From contig CAICTM010001033.1 of NCBI GenBank assembly GCA_903772945.1, forward strand, positions 1-39,409: a DNA stretch of 39,409 bases, given 5' to 3'. A program made the position numbers and the translations under genes. Below the pieces are notes generated by a model. It saw only the letters and a program-made list of their open reading frames with translations, made no database searches and was not told the origin of the DNA. Below are positions 39,034 to 39,409 of this stretch, piece by piece (positions within the stretch are counted from its first letter, which is position 1; each line of letters begins with the position of its first letter). Source of the DNA: Seminavis robusta. Lineage: Eukaryota; Bacillariophyta; Bacillariophyceae; Naviculales; Naviculaceae.

Positions 39034-39409
39034 CCTTAAATAACAACCAGAGTGCTGCTTGTTTTGCACAAGATTTTGTTTGGATGATACGGTACAAGCG
39101 AGACCAACCTGCACAATGAGACATACCCTGGTAAACTCTGCCTTCGAACGTATATCCGACGGCAGCTACGGTATCGTTCTTTTCCCCAACAAACAACTTG
39201 CATTAGAGGTCGATCCACTAGCTAGCTAGCTACAGCACCACGAGGGATTGAAAATTCGAACCTTGGCCCGGCACCCTTTGCGTACGGTTGTTGAAAAGGT
39301 GTGAACTTGAACGCACAATTTCTCTAATTTAATCAATATCCTTCCAGCTCTACTGTCTAGTAGACTGGCTATCTGTTTCGTTTTCTCTTTCTCTCTCGTT
39401 CAGATTGTG
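39034..39409. other. 3' flank of the EDR2_C gene
   Basis: 376 bases to the window edge. AGCTAGCTAGCTAC lies at 39220-39233 and a CT-rich stretch at 39385-39400. The ATTCGAACC at 39257 is not part of a cloverleaf that I can draw. No gene is supported. Confidence 0.5.

Noticed and set aside
39240..39310. tRNA-like GATTGAAAATTCGAACC word
   Set aside because: Resembles a B box, but no A box or cloverleaf can be drawn around it.

Overview
The window looks like nuclear DNA of a diatom, probably a pennate one. This is inferred from several features: two leucine-rich-repeat membrane proteins with a single mid-protein transmembrane helix, short GT-AG introns (about 68-97 nt, donors mostly GTAAGT, GTATGC or GTGAGT), intergenic regions peppered with AGCTAGCT and TACCGGTA palindromes, Kozak-like start contexts, and no operon structure or ribosome-binding sites. 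The species cannot be read from the sequence alone.

Layout, left to right. 1-2936 (minus) is an LRR membrane protein running off the left edge. 2937-6700 has no convincing gene but holds a 14-copy heptamer array, two copies of a strong hairpin, near-perfect palindromes and an A/C-rich CCAACC tract. 6707-7468 (minus) is an ankyrin-repeat protein and 8549-9091 (minus) a bZIP transcription factor. 10275-12448 (minus) is a Crypton/DUF3504-type tyrosine recombinase whose N-terminal part is broken by a stop and a frame change. 14841-15664 (plus) is a trypsin-fold protease relic or pseudogene with a Cys in place of the nucleophilic Ser and a frame break at a G-run. 16797-20519 (plus) is a 1240-residue protein joining an N-terminal vWA domain to a C-terminal Tpt1/KptA RNA 2'-phosphotransferase domain. 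20995-23130 (minus) is a secreted GH16 beta-glucanase with six Cys-rich tail modules. 24284-29346 (minus) is a three-exon UPF1/SEN1-like SF1 helicase. 29979-31526 (minus) is an exostosin-type GT47 glycosyltransferase. 32270-34618 (plus) is a five-exon LRR membrane protein. 35211-36182 (minus) is an EF-hand protein. 37099-39033 (plus) is a membrane protein with an EDR2_C (DUF1336) domain.

The genes do not form one pathway. They are a typical scattered eukaryotic set: putative surface receptors (two LRR genes), cell-wall or storage-glucan enzymes (GH16, GT47), calcium and lipid-linked signalling (EF-hand, EDR2_C), nucleic-acid enzymes (helicase, Tpt1 fusion), and mobile-element debris (recombinase). 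The strongest candidate for something undescribed is the vWA-Tpt1/KptA fusion. The duplicated hairpin and the Cys-nucleophile protease relic come next. No rRNA, tRNA or CRISPR array was found.
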